Position numbers and translations under genes: made by a program
Notes under the pieces: model-generated
Told to the model about the DNA's origin: nothing
Databases searched by the model: none
The model's input: the letters and a program-made list of their open reading frames with translations, nothing else
Origin: Roseibium porphyridii
Lineage (GTDB): Bacteria > Pseudomonadota > Alphaproteobacteria > Rhizobiales > Stappiaceae
DNA: 64,000 nt
Direction of reading: 5' to 3'
Assembly (NCBI RefSeq): GCF_026191725.2
Contig: NZ_CP120863.1
Span: forward strand, 4,320,001-4,384,000
Shown here: positions 63,084-64,000 of the stretch, in pieces
How positions within the stretch are numbered: the stretch's first letter is position 1
Layout of the letters: each line of letters begins with the position of its first letter

Positions 63084-64000
63084 TCATGTGTCCTTCCAAT
63101 AGTGGCAGGCGACCGAACGCGCATTTCCGAAACTCTCAAGACCTGGTTGCTCTTGGCGACAGAGGTCCTTTGCATGCGGACAGCGCGGGTTGAAGTAACA
63201 CCCGTCCGGCGGCGCCAGCGGAGATGGAATTTCTCCTTCGATTGGAGCGAAGTCGCGTTTGCGCTGATCGAGACGCGGCGCTTCTGCCAACAGAGCGCGC
63301 GTATATGGGTGCTTGGGTGCGCTGAATATGTCTTCGGTCGAAGCGCTTTCTACAATCCGGCCGAGATACATGATGGCAACACGGTCAGCGATATGCTCAA
63401 CGACACTAAGGTCATGGCTGATGAACAGATAAGTCAATCCGAACTCTTCGCGCAGATCCATGAAGAGGTTGATTACCTGGGCCTGGATGGAAACATCCAG
63501 TGCGGCAATCGCCTCATCGCAGACAAGAAATTTCGGCTTGACGGCAAGTGCTCTGGCAATACCGATACGCTGTCTCTGACCACCGGAGAACTGGTGGGCG
63601 TAGCGCTTCTTCAAGGAAGGATCGAGCCCCACCTTCCGCATGATATCGTCGACGTAGTCAGACGCTTCAGAGCGGGAGACAATGCCATGGACCCTTGGGG
63701 CCTCACCAATGATATCCTCAACCCGCATTCTCGGGTTCAGGCTGGCAAACGGGTCCTGAAAGATCATCTGTACGGCAAGGGTCGCCGCCCGTTTGTCAGC
63801 GCTCGACATGGTTGCGACATCAGACCCCTGAAAGAGAAGCCGTCCGGCACTAGGTGCGTGAATACCGGCCACGACACGGCCAAGGGTGGATTTACCGCAG
63901 CAAGATTCCCCGACCAGACCAAGGACCTCACCCTGACGGATCTCGAGATTGACCTCGTCCACGGCGTGAACGACTTCCTCATGGATATCTGCTCCGAGTT
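63084..64000 (-). CDS. Oligopeptide ABC transporter ATPase, OppF/DppF-like (partial)
   Basis: Partial: the reading frame stays open through the window edge at 64000, so the 5' end is missing; about 305 residues are seen. QMIFQDPFASLNPRMRVEDI, signature FSGGQRQRIGIARALAVKPK, Walker B FLVCDEAIAALDVSIQAQV and a C-terminal oligo_HPY domain (EIPSPLAPPDGCYFNPRCPH) are intact. Walker A reads GESCCGKST: Cys stands where the fourth-position Gly of GxxGxGK is expected. Together with the M20 gene this suggests uptake and hydrolysis of peptides or conjugates. Confidence 0.88.
   Translation of the reverse strand, partial: LGADIHEEVVHAVDEVNLEIRQGEVLGLVGESCCGKSTLGRVVAGIHAPSAGRLLFQGSDVATMSSADKRAATLAVQMIFQDPFASLNPRMRVEDIIGEAPRVHGIVSRSEASDYVDDIMRKVGLDPSLKKRYAHQFSGGQRQRIGIARALAVKPKFLVCDEAIAALDVSIQAQVINLFMDLREEFGLTYLFISHDLSVVEHIADRVAIMYLGRIVESASTEDIFSAPKHPYTRALLAEAPRLDQRKRDFAPIEGEIPSPLAPPDGCYFNPRCPHAKDLCRQEQPGLESFGNARSVACHYWKDT

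Noticed and set aside
1..64000. CRISPR arrays, IS elements, prophage or integrase genes.
   Set aside because: None found: no regularly spaced repeats and no transposase or integrase motifs among the reading frames.

Overview
The window looks like chromosomal DNA of a moderately GC-rich alphaproteobacterium. The gene families (MnmD, class A beta-lactamase beside an AmpR-like regulator, PspA/YqiJ/flotillin cluster, DUF2293, YdcH, PilZ, GGDEF-EAL, bifunctional CysNC) and the dense, often divergent gene layout suggest a marine Stappiaceae-like bacterium (Roseibium/Labrenzia type). That placement is inference from protein flavour, not from a marker gene. No phage, IS element, CRISPR array or rRNA operon is visible. 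Two tRNA genes (Gln-UUG, Pro-CGG) and one probable large structured RNA are present.

Layout. 1-9 kb: catabolic and regulatory pairs (PhyH/LacI, WYL regulator/VOC, enoyl-CoA hydratase/TetR) around a secreted metallophosphoesterase with a candidate Pho box and a HupE-like membrane protein. 9-16.5 kb: small exported proteins, an SDR, YjbQ, a UGT-type glycosyltransferase, a membrane protein and a membrane-anchored glutamate-synthase-like FMN/Fe-S enzyme, followed by what look like two gene remnants. 17-21 kb: an envelope-stress-type cluster, ribbon-helix-helix regulator > PspA > YqiJ > flotillin, with a perfect inverted repeat before pspA. 21.5-27.4 kb: an XRE regulator divergent from a plant-like SABATH carboxyl methyltransferase, an exported lectin-fold protein, and an ABC exporter preceded by a SufR-like Fe-S regulator. 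27.7-36 kb: a GGDEF-EAL protein, DUF2293, RidA, MOSC, a Tyr/His/Pro-rich exported protein, an FUSC transporter and two exported proteins. 36.6-44.5 kb: EttA, a hydroxyacid reductase, beta-lactamase/AmpR, and MnmD divergent from an MnmC2-like oxidase.

44.5-51 kb is a sugar-nucleotide and sulfate-activation block: UDP-glucuronate 4-epimerase, GalE, CysNC, CysD and CysQ, with no sulfite-forming reductase nearby. This fits PAPS supply for sulfated surface polysaccharide. 51-54 kb holds a PilZ protein and a long CoA-transferase.

54.2-55.4 kb is an RNA region: a reverse-strand transcript of about 380 nt with a potential pseudoknot, a UUCG hairpin and a classical terminator, then the two tRNAs. 55.6-64 kb holds a LysR/MetC/EamA exporter set, an XRE/membrane-protein pair, two VOC proteins, an M20 amidohydrolase and the edge of a peptide ABC transporter operon.

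Start codons were chosen from visible Shine-Dalgarno sequences. All functional names rest on motif and family recognition by eye; no database search was run.
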